This document shows positions 16,066-24,795 of a stretch of 62,645 bases of DNA, one piece after another. Each line of letters opens with the position of its first letter. Position 1 is the first letter of the stretch. The translations under genes and the position numbers were made by a program. The notes beneath the pieces are model-generated. The model was not told where the DNA came from. It worked only from the letters and a program-made list of their open reading frames with translations, and made no database searches. The DNA is from Candidatus Aminicenantota bacterium (lineage in GTDB: Bacteria; Acidobacteriota; Aminicenantia; Aminicenantales; Aminicenantaceae): the NCBI GenBank assembly GCA_030603565.1, contig JAUVXM010000008.1:1-62645 (forward strand). The letters run 5' to 3'.

Positions 16066-17025
16066 ATGAAATCTGGCAATATTCCGGTCTTAAAAATCTG
16101 TGAGGACACAATACCTTCAGCCTATGAGAAAGCAATTAAAGCAGTTTGGGACAATGGGATCAGTATTAGGACCGAGTATGACCGTCCGGAAGACCCCCCC
16201 AGCCGCGATGCGACCGTTATCATCTGTGTTAACCGGCCTTTCAGCCAGCCGAGGTTCCACCGCTCTTTTGCAGACGGGCTGGGCGGGCTTGCCGAATATG
16301 TTATGGAAGTCGTACACGGGGCGCATGATTACTGGGTAAAACCCCTTGAAGAAATCGTAAAAGCCTCTGACAGTAAAGATACACGCTGGACCTATACTTA
16401 TCATGAAAGGCTTTTTGAATATAAGATCGAAGATAAAATTGTGAATCAGATCGACTATTTAATCAATAAGCTCTCCCAAACCGGCTACACACGCAGAGCT
16501 CAGGCCATCACCTGGAACCCGAAACTTGACCCCCCCACAGAGGACCCTCCCTGTTTACAAAGGGTCTGGGGACGGCTTTGTGAAGATGGGGAAGGCGGAT
16601 ATGTTTTTAACATGAATACCCACTGGAGGAGCCGGGATCTATTTAAAGCTTGGTTCGAAAATGTTATTGCCCTTACAACTCTGATGAGAAAGACAGCTGA
16701 AGCCATCTCGAAAAAAATAGGAAAACGGGTCAGCCTGGGACGCTATGTAGATATCTGTGATTCCATGCATATTTACGGCTCTTATTTCCGTGAGATCGAG
16801 GGCGACCCGAAAAAAGGGATCAAGAGTTTCTTTGAAAGATTGGAGAGCCGTTCCTTTAAAGACCGGACCTGGGATTCAAAATTTGTCAAACCGTATTTCA
16901 TAAACGACGGGATAGGCAAAGGATTAAAAACGATGCTGGAGCGGGAAAATGAAATGCCGGCGAAAGTAAGAGCTGCAGTTCAGCAGGAATTAAAAGAAAT
17001 GGAAAAAGAGGATTATATAGTATAA
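16066..17025 (+). CDS. Thymidylate synthase superfamily protein
   Basis: A 319-residue protein. The C-terminal two thirds follow the ThyA fold: 'TRRAQAITWNP', the nucleophile Cys163 in 'DPPCLQRVWGRL', the nucleotide-binding stretch 'NMNTHWRSRDLFKAWFENV' and 'DICDSMHIYGSYF', equivalent to the DxHIY motif. The cysteine is followed by Leu-Gln rather than the usual His-Thr/Leu. The N-terminal 140 residues do not look like bacterial ThyA. It may be a methylase or hydroxymethylase of pyrimidine nucleotides like the archaeal forms, or may act on another pyrimidine. AGGAGG is seven bases before ATG. There is no folate or dTMP-pathway gene nearby. Confidence 0.72.
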   Translation: MKSGNIPVLKICEDTIPSAYEKAIKAVWDNGISIRTEYDRPEDPPSRDATVIICVNRPFSQPRFHRSFADGLGGLAEYVMEVVHGAHDYWVKPLEEIVKASDSKDTRWTYTYHERLFEYKIEDKIVNQIDYLINKLSQTGYTRRAQAITWNPKLDPPTEDPPCLQRVWGRLCEDGEGGYVFNMNTHWRSRDLFKAWFENVIALTTLMRKTAEAISKKIGKRVSLGRYVDICDSMHIYGSYFREIEGDPKKGIKSFFERLESRSFKDRTWDSKFVKPYFINDGIGKGLKTMLERENEMPAKVRAAVQQELKEMEKEDYIV

Positions 17026-17062
17026 TCACAGGCTAATAATCAGCAAAAGAAAATTCCCTGAA

Positions 17063-18532
17063 TCACTTCTTGTGAAAGGGAAGTTCCAGGCCATATTCCT
17101 GCCGTTTGTCCGCCTGTTTTAATTTGAACGCCAGGAAAATCGAAATCATGCCTAAGACTACCAGCATAAAAATAGGAATTGTATAGTTGTATGGAGGGAT
17201 TTCTCCAGCGGTCTGCATCGATTCGATCTTCCGGGCAATGGCGGCTTTGCTCAACCCTTGAGCGAGAAGAGTTTCCCGAACAGACTGGATCTTTGCGACA
17301 ATTTTGGGATTAAAGATATCCAGCACCTTGCCTATTCCAAAATAGAATAATGATAGTCCGTAGTTCTGAATAGTAAACATGGTCGCGTAAGCAGTTCCCA
17401 GGCGGTTTTCAGCAACGATCTTGGCGACTGACGGCCACATGGCAGCCGGGACCAGGGAGAAAGCGATGCCCAGAGCAAAGAGGCCTGTGTAACCCAGGAA
17501 GACGCTGTTTAACAGAGAAAGGGTCACGTGGGCATAGATGAGAAGTAGGGAGCCCAGGACCATTAGAGAGGCAGCTTTACCTTTTTTATCTACCAGGCGT
17601 CCGAAGATAGGGGTGAAAAGAATCGTGCCTAGAGGAATGAGGCCGCTGACTTTTGGCCCGTTCTGAAGGTAGGCCGCGATTTTCTGCCAGATGGTCAGGC
17701 CCCCCAGGTCAGGCATTGTAAAAGTGAAACCGAATTTATTGACCAGGAGGTCAGGCGCGTACTGCAGAAACGGGAAAACAGCCGAATAAAAAGCAACACA
17801 GAGCAGGCCGATATAGATAAAGGATGGGTTGGTAATAAGATTAATGACATCCTTGAAGCTGAATTTTTCTTTCTGTGTTTCTGTGGCAGTCTCGGCCAGC
17901 TGTTTGTCCAGCTTTATGTCAAAAATGAAATAAGCCAAGAACATAAGTCCGCCCAGTCCGATGATGGAAGCGGCTGTGATAATCGCGGTTGACACTCTAC
18001 CGTTGGCAATGTCCAGTCCGAAAGAAATGGCACAAAAACTGCCAAGTCGACCCACCACCACATTTAATCCCATGGCGGTTGCCAGTTCTTTACCTTTGAA
18101 CCATTTAACGACTGTCCGCGAAATCAAAACACAGGTCGTTTCCAACCCCACCCCGAAAAGAATACGGCCAGCCATCATGGAGATCAACATGGCGGATTTT
18201 CCTGTACCGAAAACGCCCATGCTGCCAAGGGCAACAACAAAGGCTCCTGCAGTAGCGATAAAAGCCATAATGATACCGGTCTTGCGAATGCCCCAGCGGT
18301 CCAGAGCCATGCCGCCAAGGATGATCATCAAAGCCAGATTGGCCCAGGTCGTTGAGCTGATCAACAGCCCGAACTGAGTACTGGTAAATCCCAGCTGGCT
18401 TTCAAACAATCCTTTCAGAGGGCCGAGACCATCCTGGAACCAGTATGTGCCAAACATAAGCACACTGATCATACCAAGAACGGAAAATCTAATAGCAGCA
18501 GAATCTTTAATTAACTTTTTCACCTGTTCCAT
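17063..18532 (-). CDS. MFS transporter, OFA/nitrate-like type
   Basis: A 489-residue protein with about 12 hydrophobic helices and the MFS loop 2-3 motif 'GGMALDRWGIRKTG'. The equivalent in the second half is 'FGRLVDKKGK'. A 'YAPDLLVNKFGF' region and a 50-residue insertion between helices 11 and 12 (about 415-450) resemble the oxalate/formate or glycerol-phosphate-like MFS groups. The solute cannot be read from the sequence. It stands alone, convergent with the thymidylate-synthase-like gene. Confidence 0.82.
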   Translation of the reverse strand: MEQVKKLIKDSAAIRFSVLGMISVLMFGTYWFQDGLGPLKGLFESQLGFTSTQFGLLISSTTWANLALMIILGGMALDRWGIRKTGIIMAFIATAGAFVVALGSMGVFGTGKSAMLISMMAGRILFGVGLETTCVLISRTVVKWFKGKELATAMGLNVVVGRLGSFCAISFGLDIANGRVSTAIITAASIIGLGGLMFLAYFIFDIKLDKQLAETATETQKEKFSFKDVINLITNPSFIYIGLLCVAFYSAVFPFLQYAPDLLVNKFGFTFTMPDLGGLTIWQKIAAYLQNGPKVSGLIPLGTILFTPIFGRLVDKKGKAASLMVLGSLLLIYAHVTLSLLNSVFLGYTGLFALGIAFSLVPAAMWPSVAKIVAENRLGTAYATMFTIQNYGLSLFYFGIGKVLDIFNPKIVAKIQSVRETLLAQGLSKAAIARKIESMQTAGEIPPYNYTIPIFMLVVLGMISIFLAFKLKQADKRQEYGLELPFHKK

Positions 18533-18643
18533 GGTTTTTCTCCTATTGTTGGATATAATGTGATAATAAAGTTGTTTGTTCCATAATATAAGGTTGATTT
18601 ATTATATTTAAAATAAATAATTTATCCAACAATATTTTATTAG

Positions 18644-18897
18644 CCTGAATTATTCACGAGTCGAGGTTGCCGCAGATACGAGGCACAGGGTATGAAGCTG
18701 TGGACTCCCCTGCAAATACCCTGTAACGAAGTAGATGCGGTAAGATCGTCTCGCTCGTAGAGTAAAAAATGTCGATTACAAATAGAGATTATATTGTGAA
18801 CGAAACGGGTCAATTGTAATACCTGAGGAATCAATATAAAATATTGATTTAAAAATGGGTATCATAAATATCGACATTTTTTCATGAATAGTTCAGG
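18644..18897 (+). mobile_element. CCTG/CAGG element E6, full-length
   Basis: A 254-bp copy flanked by TTAG (18640-18643) and TTGG (18898-18901). The GC-rich module comes first. Its inner stem ACAGGGTAT (18685-18693) pairs perfectly with ATACCCTGT (18716-18724). The AT-rich module is bounded by ATGTCGAT and ATCGACAT, as in E1. E1 and E6 also share the sequence after the first arm (AATAGAGATTATATTGTGAA), so E1 looks like an E6-type element without its GC-rich half. Confidence 0.9.
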
Positions 18898-18905
18898 TTG
18901 GTGGG

Positions 18906-19838
18906 CTATATCAGCTGATAAAATAAACCTCTTTCCTGGCGAACAGACTTAATTTTATTCTCTGATTCTAAAACATCAAGATATTTATTGATCTCATTGA
19001 TATGTAAACCGAGAATTTTCACAAGATCATCAACAGTACAAGGCCTTCTGGATATTGTTTCCAAAATGGCGCTTTCGGTATCTTTACGATAAGATTTAAT
19101 ATTCTTTCGCTCCGGGGCGGCTGCAATGATCTCAACATTGTCAAGTCCCCAAAAATCAACAATTTCCCGCAACCTATCTTTACTTGCCGCTTTTAAACCG
19201 TCAATTGTTCCCGGCCTGTCAAGCGTATTTAATTGGATGCTGTCAGGTTTAATCTTTTCAAAGGCTTCTTTAAGTATATACAGTTCTTCGGCATTATCGT
19301 TATAGCCGGGAAGGATTAAAACCTCCAGCCATATCTTGCCTCTGTATTCTTTCCTAAAATCTACAAGACCTTGAATATATTCATTAATATTAAGCTTGTG
19401 AAAGGGACGGTTGATCTTACGAAAAGATAAATCTGAGGCAGCATCTAATGAGGGCAGCACAAGGTCTGCATCCAGAATTTCTTTTCTGACTTGTTTTTGA
19501 TAAAAAAGGGTCCCGTTGGTCAGGACAGCAACAGGGATATCAGGATAATTTGATTTGATGAATTTTAAAACATCCCCAAAACGGGAGTTAAGAGTAGGTT
19601 CACCGGCACCTGAAAAAGTAATATAATCCGGGGCAGGATTGTTGCTGAAATAATGTTTTAATTCCTTTACTACTTCTATATAGGAAATATACTCTTTTCT
19701 TTTTAAAGTTAGATCAGTGGTGCGCCCACATTCACAATAAATACAATTCAGCGAACATACTTTGTGCGGAACAAGGTCAACACCTAAAGACATCCCTAAG
19801 CGGCGTGACGGGACCGGACCAAAAAGATGTTTATACAT
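18906..19838 (-). CDS. Radical SAM protein with C-terminal winged helix
   Basis: A 310-residue protein. It has the CxxxCxxC cluster motif (Cys28, Cys32, Cys35, 'CSLNCIYC') and the 'FGPVPSRRLGMSLGVDLVP' opening typical of a group of small radical SAM proteins of unknown substrate. 'TFSGAGEPTLNS' is the SAM-binding GGE-like segment. Residues about 240-310 form a winged-helix-like domain ('CTVDDLVKILGLHINEINKYL'). It is followed by a methyltransferase gene in the same direction 13 bases upstream, so the two may be co-transcribed. The substrate is unknown. Confidence 0.82.
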   Translation of the reverse strand: MYKHLFGPVPSRRLGMSLGVDLVPHKVCSLNCIYCECGRTTDLTLKRKEYISYIEVVKELKHYFSNNPAPDYITFSGAGEPTLNSRFGDVLKFIKSNYPDIPVAVLTNGTLFYQKQVRKEILDADLVLPSLDAASDLSFRKINRPFHKLNINEYIQGLVDFRKEYRGKIWLEVLILPGYNDNAEELYILKEAFEKIKPDSIQLNTLDRPGTIDGLKAASKDRLREIVDFWGLDNVEIIAAAPERKNIKSYRKDTESAILETISRRPCTVDDLVKILGLHINEINKYLDVLESENKIKSVRQERGLFYQLI

Positions 19839-19851
19839 TTATCTTATCTTA

Positions 19852-20535
19852 TTAAAAGGCTCTTATGATTGCTATCCTTTTTTTGGCTTTTAATAATCTT
19901 ACATAATCCTTGAAAAATAAAAATTCTTCAAAACCGGCGAAATTATGATCTGACAGTATCTGCTTCCAATCTCGCTCGATAAAATCAAAAGCATATTTAC
20001 ATTCAATTTTCTTAAAAACAAAACGATACAAAGGAGGCATCTCATTCATCTTAAATTCAGCAAAATCAAGCATAAAAAATGCACCGCCAGGTTTTAAATG
20101 GGTAAAAATATTTTTAAGAACCGTTTTGCGGATTTCATGAGGGAAGCCATGAATCACAAAGCTAATAAATATTTTATCGAATTTTTCTGATATCGAGAAT
20201 GGCAGGTCAATTCTTTGCCTGGCAAAATCAATATTATGATATTTAGCACATTTTTTATTGAACTGCCTTTCCATTATGGACGATATATCCATGCCGGTTA
20301 TTTTCCCATTATCACTCAGATATTTTTTCATAATACAGGCATTACGTCCGGTACCGCACCCTAAATCGAGAATTTTATCTCCCCTCTGAATATCCATTGC
20401 CTTAATTGCCCCGTGAATAAAACCGCGGTAAAAACCCAGAGTAGCAATGTTCATTACTTTGTCATAATTTATTGCTGTAAAGGGGGTTAATTCAACCCCT
20501 GAGTCAGGATATATTTTATCTTTTTTTAATTTCAT
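19852..20535 (-). CDS. SAM-dependent methyltransferase
   Basis: A 227-residue class I methyltransferase with motif I 'ILDLGCGTGRNACIM' and motif II region 'ITGMDIS'. 'HLKPGGAFFMLDFAEFK' forms the post-IV stretch. It resembles UbiE/arsenite-type and small-molecule methyltransferases, and the substrate cannot be told. It is first of a two-gene unit with the radical SAM gene. Confidence 0.85.
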   Translation of the reverse strand: MKLKKDKIYPDSGVELTPFTAINYDKVMNIATLGFYRGFIHGAIKAMDIQRGDKILDLGCGTGRNACIMKKYLSDNGKITGMDISSIMERQFNKKCAKYHNIDFARQRIDLPFSISEKFDKIFISFVIHGFPHEIRKTVLKNIFTHLKPGGAFFMLDFAEFKMNEMPPLYRFVFKKIECKYAFDFIERDWKQILSDHNFAGFEEFLFFKDYVRLLKAKKRIAIIRAF

Positions 20536-20643
20536 TTTTTACAGTCTAGTTTATAAATAAAATAGAAGGAGTAATAATTGCGTTTTAATATCTGTTTATT
20601 AATTCCACTTAATAAGTCCATTAAAACTACAGCTTTATTACGA

Positions 20644-21465
20644 CTATCCAAATGCAACATCAAGTATCATCATTAGCGAAAAACCAATCATCGCCCCCAT
20701 AGTTGCTAAATCGATATTGCCTGCACTCTGAGACTCCGGGACTACATCTTCTATCACGACAAAAATCATGGCGCCAGCGGCAAAACCCAAAGCGTAGGGA
20801 AGAATAGGTCGTACAAGAATGACTGCCGCTGCGCCAATAACACCTGCAATCGGTTCAACTATCCCGGATAACTGCCCATACCAAAAGCTTTTCAAGCGGG
20901 ACATTCCTTCCCGTCTGAGAGGCATAGAAACCGCAAGTCCTTCTGGAAAATTTTGAATCCCGATACCTATCGCGAGGGTAATGGCTCCTGCTAAAGTAAT
21001 AGAAGGAAAACCGGCAGCAAGAGCGCCAAAGGCAACTCCAACCGCAAGGCCCTCTGGGATATTATGTAAAGTTATCGCCAGAATTAGTAACGTAGTTTTT
21101 CGCCAACTCGTTTTAAGACCCTCAGCATCCTCCAAAGCATGGCTAAGGTGAAGATGAGGAAGTATTCTATCTGCAATCCTTAAAAAGATACCTCCCCCGA
21201 TAAAACCTACCGCAGCCGGAAACCAGGCTGGAATTTCATTGCCTGCGGACATCTCAATGGCTGGAGCCAATAATGACCAAAAACTGGCAGCTATCATCAC
21301 TCCGCCGGCAAAACCAAGCATGCCGTCGAGTAGTTTTCTGCTCGCCTGTTTAGCCATAAATACGGTTGCTGCCCCAAGAGCTGTAACTGCCCATGTAAAG
21401 CCTGTTGCAAACAGAGCCTGAATTATGGGATGAAAATTTTTTAAAAAATCTACTATGCATCCCAT
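20644..21465 (-). CDS. ZIP family metal transporter
   Basis: A 273-residue protein with eight hydrophobic helices. The metal-binding helices carry 'ITLHNIPEGLAVGV' and 'IGIQNFPEGLAVSMP', the HNxPEG signature of ZIP (ZupT-like) importers. A histidine cluster 'ILPHLHLSHALED' lies in the loop between helices 3 and 4. It imports zinc or another divalent metal into the cytoplasm. It heads a run of minus-strand genes and is separated by 20 bases from the OsmC gene. Confidence 0.92.
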   Translation of the reverse strand: MGCIVDFLKNFHPIIQALFATGFTWAVTALGAATVFMAKQASRKLLDGMLGFAGGVMIAASFWSLLAPAIEMSAGNEIPAWFPAAVGFIGGGIFLRIADRILPHLHLSHALEDAEGLKTSWRKTTLLILAITLHNIPEGLAVGVAFGALAAGFPSITLAGAITLAIGIGIQNFPEGLAVSMPLRREGMSRLKSFWYGQLSGIVEPIAGVIGAAAVILVRPILPYALGFAAGAMIFVVIEDVVPESQSAGNIDLATMGAMIGFSLMMILDVAFG

Positions 21466-21485
21466 TTTATCTCCACCTTATACTC

Positions 21486-21905
21486 TCACTTAATGAGTTT
21501 TATTTCTGACGTTAACTCGGCTCCATGCTTATAAACAGCACTAACTCCACAATAACGTTCTTCCGAGAGTTTAACTGCTTTTTTTAATTTATCCAGCGGT
21601 AAATCCTTGCCTTTAAACTCATAAATAGTGTGTATTTTATGGTAATATTTAGGATACTCATCGGTTAATTCTCCTTCCACTCGAACATGAAAATCTTCTA
21701 CTTTTACCCGCATTTTTTCTAAGATGGAAATCACATCCATCCCTGTGCACCCACCAAGAGAGACAAGCATTAATGGTTTAGGCCGGGGGCCTTTATCCTC
21801 ACCCCCGACATTACTCTCTGCATCTAAGATTATCTCGTGCCCGTTTAAAGATGTCTTAAATGACATCTTGCCGTTCCATGCTACATCAATAGTATTTTTC
21901 TTCAA
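21486..21905 (-). CDS. OsmC/Ohr family protein
   Basis: A 139-residue protein with the two redox cysteines of the family, in 'VSLGGCTGMDVISIL' and 'EERYCGVSAVYKHGAEL'. OsmC proteins act as peroxidases on organic hydroperoxides. The start lies 11 bases downstream of the zinc-ribbon gene's stop, suggesting one transcript with it. Confidence 0.9.
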   Translation of the reverse strand: MKKNTIDVAWNGKMSFKTSLNGHEIILDAESNVGGEDKGPRPKPLMLVSLGGCTGMDVISILEKMRVKVEDFHVRVEGELTDEYPKYYHKIHTIYEFKGKDLPLDKLKKAVKLSEERYCGVSAVYKHGAELTSEIKLIK

Positions 21906-21916
21906 TTTTTTATCCC

Positions 21917-22198
21917 TTATTTGTTTAATAATTCATCTCTTACTAACGTATTTCCACATTTTGGGCATTTCAATGTAGTGCATTTTACGCCTTGCTGGTG
22001 TGGGACTTTTTCACCACATTTTGCACATACACAAAAACCGCCTGTGCCCAAAGCACCTCCGTCATTACGACCTCTCCCTCCACCACGACCTAAACCCCGT
22101 CCTCCTCCGGGATTTCCGTTTCTCTCAGCGGCATACCCCATCCGCCTACCTGTCCCAGGGCCCAAACCATCCGGCCCGGTTCCATCTTTTCTTGGCAT
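21917..22198 (-). CDS. Gly/Arg-rich zinc-ribbon protein
   Basis: A 93-residue protein. The first about 45 residues are a glycine/arginine-rich 'MPRKDGTGPDGLGPGTGRRMG' tail as in DUF5320-type proteins found beside nitrogenase-accessory and CGGC proteins. The last 40 carry two CxxC pairs (CAKCGEK and CPKCGN) forming a zinc ribbon. A strong AGGAGG precedes the ATG. It belongs with the OsmC and ZIP genes, and its role is unknown. Confidence 0.75.
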   Translation of the reverse strand: MPRKDGTGPDGLGPGTGRRMGYAAERNGNPGGGRGLGRGGGRGRNDGGALGTGGFCVCAKCGEKVPHQQGVKCTTLKCPKCGNTLVRDELLNK

Positions 22199-22240
22199 AA
22201 TTGCCTCCTTTTAAGGGAATATTTTAGAATAATGTCCTAA

Positions 22241-22275
22241 CCTAAATAATTTATAAAACTCGTGAACTATCCAGG
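22241..22275. repeat. Miniature CCTG/CAGG element E7
   Basis: A 35-bp copy whose left end is degenerate (CCTAAATAATT) and whose right end is GTGAACTATCCAGG. CTAA is repeated at 22237-22240 and 22276-22279. The right duplication contains the stop codon of the CGGC gene (22276-22278). Confidence 0.65.
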
Positions 22276-22866
22276 CTAATTGTAATCTATCATTATTTTC
22301 CTATCCTCATCAAGCAAATAAGGAGCAACCTTTTTAATCTCATTAATGGAGGAAAGCTTTTTATGGGCTTTTAGATATTTCATGGGAATCGGATGAGTTC
22401 CTATAACAACAGGTATTTCATAAAAGCTTTCAATAAAATTTTTAAAATACCCAGTGTAAGGACAGGGTGGATATCCCACCACAAATCCAGTAGCCAGATG
22501 TATGACTTCAGCGCCGTTTTTTTTCATTTCTTCCGGAACATATTCCACATTTACCCCCGGACAACCTCCGCACTGTCCAAAGCCTACCACATCAAGTGAA
22601 ATATCTTCAGGGTAAAGGGTAAATCCGCCAACATGCTCTTTGACAGACCTTAAACATTTCCCGCCGCCGCAGCTTTCGTAACGGGCACAAATAATTATTC
22701 CGATCTTTTTAGAATCCTCTCCTTTATTTAAAGAAGTAAATATTTTTTTGCGGTCAAAATTTGGTTTTTCAAACTGGCCGCTACCTAATACCCCGAAGGA
22801 AGCAAGTCCAAAAACAGAACGCTGCAAAAACTCCCTTCTATCGTGATTTTTTTTTGATGAAAACAT
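22276..22866 (-). CDS. Tat-exported CGGC-domain protein
   Basis: A 196-residue protein. A twin-arginine signal ('HDRREFLQRSVFGLASFG', residues about 8-25) precedes a CGGC domain with the motifs 'ESCGGGKCLRS', 'GFGQCGGCPGVN' and 'YPPCPYTGYFK', which are rich in likely metal-binding cysteines. CGGC proteins usually lack a Tat signal, so export of this one is unusual. It may bind a metal or a cofactor in the periplasm. It neighbours an OsmC protein and a zinc ribbon. Confidence 0.8.
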   Translation of the reverse strand: MFSSKKNHDRREFLQRSVFGLASFGVLGSGQFEKPNFDRKKIFTSLNKGEDSKKIGIIICARYESCGGGKCLRSVKEHVGGFTLYPEDISLDVVGFGQCGGCPGVNVEYVPEEMKKNGAEVIHLATGFVVGYPPCPYTGYFKNFIESFYEIPVVIGTHPIPMKYLKAHKKLSSINEIKKVAPYLLDEDRKIMIDYN

Positions 22867-22907
22867 AAATCCTCCTTTTCTGGAACCTGCAAGAGGTCCC
22901 TCAATTT

Positions 22908-23393
22908 TTACCTTCCATATGCTTTAAGTTTTTTTAAACCTTTTATTGTTTCAATAGCATCTTTTAATACAGGAAGAACGATCTTGTCCTTTTCTCTTCC
23001 AACAGTTTCCTTGCTTTTAATAATTCTTTCAAGTTTGAGAACAGGGACTTGGATTTTTCCCAGGGTGAGTTTGAGGCAATTACCAATCTCATTATCAAAG
23101 GAATCCAATCCATGCATGGTTGAGACAATATCAAAAAGCTTTACAGCATCCCCGGCAAACATGGGGGGATTGAGGCCAATGGGTTTAACATAAAATCCAC
23201 CAACTTTTTTTAATGCTTTTTTTATCCCAGGGTCAGCAAGATCCTTAAACCATAAATCAATGTCTTGGGTAACTACAGGTGCTCCTTGAAGTGCTGCAGC
23301 AGAAAGCCCAACCAAAACAAATTCAACCCCCTGTTTGATCAATTCTCTTAAAAAAGAAATCTCTTTACCTGAGAATATTAATTTTTCGGCCAC
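22908..23393 (-). CDS. Nucleotidyltransferase-fold protein, possible toxin
   Basis: A 161-residue protein with a GTG start 10 bases after AGGAGG. It has the minimal nucleotidyltransferase pattern 'FVLVGLSAAALQGAPVVTQDIDLWF', where the GxSA and DxD residues are in the right places. This is the AbiEii/MNT-like group, where many members are toxins. It overlaps the helix-turn-helix gene by 29 bases. The pair looks like a toxin-antitoxin module, but the antitoxin type is not proven. Confidence 0.65.
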   Translation of the reverse strand: MAEKLIFSGKEISFLRELIKQGVEFVLVGLSAAALQGAPVVTQDIDLWFKDLADPGIKKALKKVGGFYVKPIGLNPPMFAGDAVKLFDIVSTMHGLDSFDNEIGNCLKLTLGKIQVPVLKLERIIKSKETVGREKDKIVLPVLKDAIETIKGLKKLKAYGR

Positions 23394-23736
23394 GTATCAA
23401 ACTCCTCCTTAATCTTTCAATGGGCTTTTCATCTAAAAGAATCAATGTATGGCGTACATTCTCTCTGTCAAGTAAAGGACCGTTAGCTGAAATTTTATTG
23501 GTCAAAAAAAGGATTCTTTTCACTTTTTTTTCAGCAGGGCTAATCTCTTCCAAAAAAGCTGAAGGGCAGACTTCCAGTACTTGAGCGATTCTATGAATGG
23601 TATCCGGCAAAAGAGTATCTTTGTATAAGAGGTGATAATATGCAGTCTTGCTGACGCCAGCCTCCGAAAGCAACATTTTCAAACGCAGTCGTTTTGATTC
23701 ATATAGGGATTTTAATTTTTCCCGAGAAATACGCAT
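23365..23736 (-). CDS. Helix-turn-helix protein, possible antitoxin
   Basis: A 123-residue protein. Residues 8-65 are a Cro/C1-type helix-turn-helix ('LKMLLSEAGVSKTAYYHLLY', then 'LPDTIHRIAQVLEVCPSAFLE'). The basic C-terminal part ends 'RLRRSLIRGRKINILR'. It is upstream of and overlaps the nucleotidyltransferase gene, as antitoxin genes usually do. It probably autoregulates the pair. Confidence 0.65.
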   Translation of the reverse strand: MRISREKLKSLYESKRLRLKMLLSEAGVSKTAYYHLLYKDTLLPDTIHRIAQVLEVCPSAFLEEISPAEKKVKRILFLTNKISANGPLLDRENVRHTLILLDEKPIERLRRSLIRGRKINILR

Positions 23737-23793
23737 ATAATAAAAGTACTATTTTATAGAACTTTTGTCAACTCTTAAACTCAGGCTTCTCAT

Positions 23794-24795
23794 TTATCTA
23801 CGGGCATAGACATCGAGAGAAAGATCCAAGGCGCCCTTATCCCCACTTTTGATCTTCTCCAGGGCAAGGGCGGCGACCATTGCGGCATTGTCGCTACAGA
23901 ATTCCGGAGCAGGTATATAGCTTGAGAGGCTGTGTGCTGCGGCAAATCCCTCAAAACCCCGGCGCAGCTTCCGATTCCGGGCTACTCCTCCGCAAAGGAT
24001 CAGCGACTGGGGATGGAATTCATCTACAGCACGGCCTACATTGGCAAGTAAAGCTCGGATTATGGACTTTTCAAAACCTGCCAGAAAATCCTTAAAATCC
24101 GGATGGTTCTTTGTAAGTTTATTTTCTCTGATCTTTCTTAGAGCTGCGGTTTTAAATCCGGAAAAACTAAAATCAAGGCTTCCATCTGACATCTGAGGTA
24201 AGGCAAATGAAAATTTCCGAGGGTCTCCTTCTTCAGCCAGTTTGTCTATTATGGGGCCGCCGGGATATCCAAGGTCCAGAAATTTGGCGATCTTATCCAG
24301 CGCCTCACCAGCTGCATCATCCCGGGTACTTCCGAGAAGTCGATATTCAAGTTTTTTGCTAAGCAAAAAAAGTGACGTGTGCCCGCCCGAGACCAATAGA
24401 GCTAGGATCGGAAAGGAAATATTATGGTTCTCTATAAAAGCCGAATGAATATGAGCCTCCAGGTGGTCAATCGGAATAAGAGGCTTCCCCTGCGAATAAG
24501 CTAATCCTTTGGCAAAGGAAAGCCCCACCAGTAATGAGCCGACCAGACCTGGGCCCTGGGTAACGGAAAAAATATCGATTCCATCAAGTTCAGTACCGGC
24601 TTGAGCAAGACTTTCCTCGATAACATAACTTATAGATTTTATGTGCTGCCGGGAAGCAAGTTCGGGAACAATTCCCCCGTAAGGAGCATGGATCTCATCC
24701 TGAGAAAGCACGATATTACTTAGAACCTCAAGTTTATCCGTTAGAACTGAGGCTGATGTCTCATCACAGGAAGTCTCTATGCCTAAAACTATCAC
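23794..24795 (-). CDS. tsaD: tRNA N6-adenosine threonylcarbamoyltransferase
   Basis: A 333-residue protein. It has the ASKHA/HSP70-actin fold opening 'LGIETSCDETSASVL', the iron-binding region 'HLEAHIHSAF' and 'VSGGHTSL', and the nucleotide site 'LILCGGVARNRKLR'. It transfers threonylcarbamoyl to A37 of tRNAs reading ANN codons, working with TsaB/TsaE. The gene overlaps mtnA by four bases (ATGA) and is the last of four genes transcribed from about 27246. Confidence 0.95.
   Translation of the reverse strand: MIVLGIETSCDETSASVLTDKLEVLSNIVLSQDEIHAPYGGIVPELASRQHIKSISYVIEESLAQAGTELDGIDIFSVTQGPGLVGSLLVGLSFAKGLAYSQGKPLIPIDHLEAHIHSAFIENHNISFPILALLVSGGHTSLFLLSKKLEYRLLGSTRDDAAGEALDKIAKFLDLGYPGGPIIDKLAEEGDPRKFSFALPQMSDGSLDFSFSGFKTAALRKIRENKLTKNHPDFKDFLAGFEKSIIRALLANVGRAVDEFHPQSLILCGGVARNRKLRRGFEGFAAAHSLSSYIPAPEFCSDNAAMVAALALEKIKSGDKGALDLSLDVYARR

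Noticed and set aside
21921-22214. Plus-strand Pro-rich frame opposite the zinc-ribbon gene
   Set aside because: It is the complement of the Gly/Arg-rich tail; the minus frame has CxxC motifs and a ribosome site.
22908-23736. Assignment as a second AbiE pair
   Set aside because: The regulator is a Cro/C1-type helix-turn-helix protein and not an AbiEi winged helix, so I only call it toxin-antitoxin-like.
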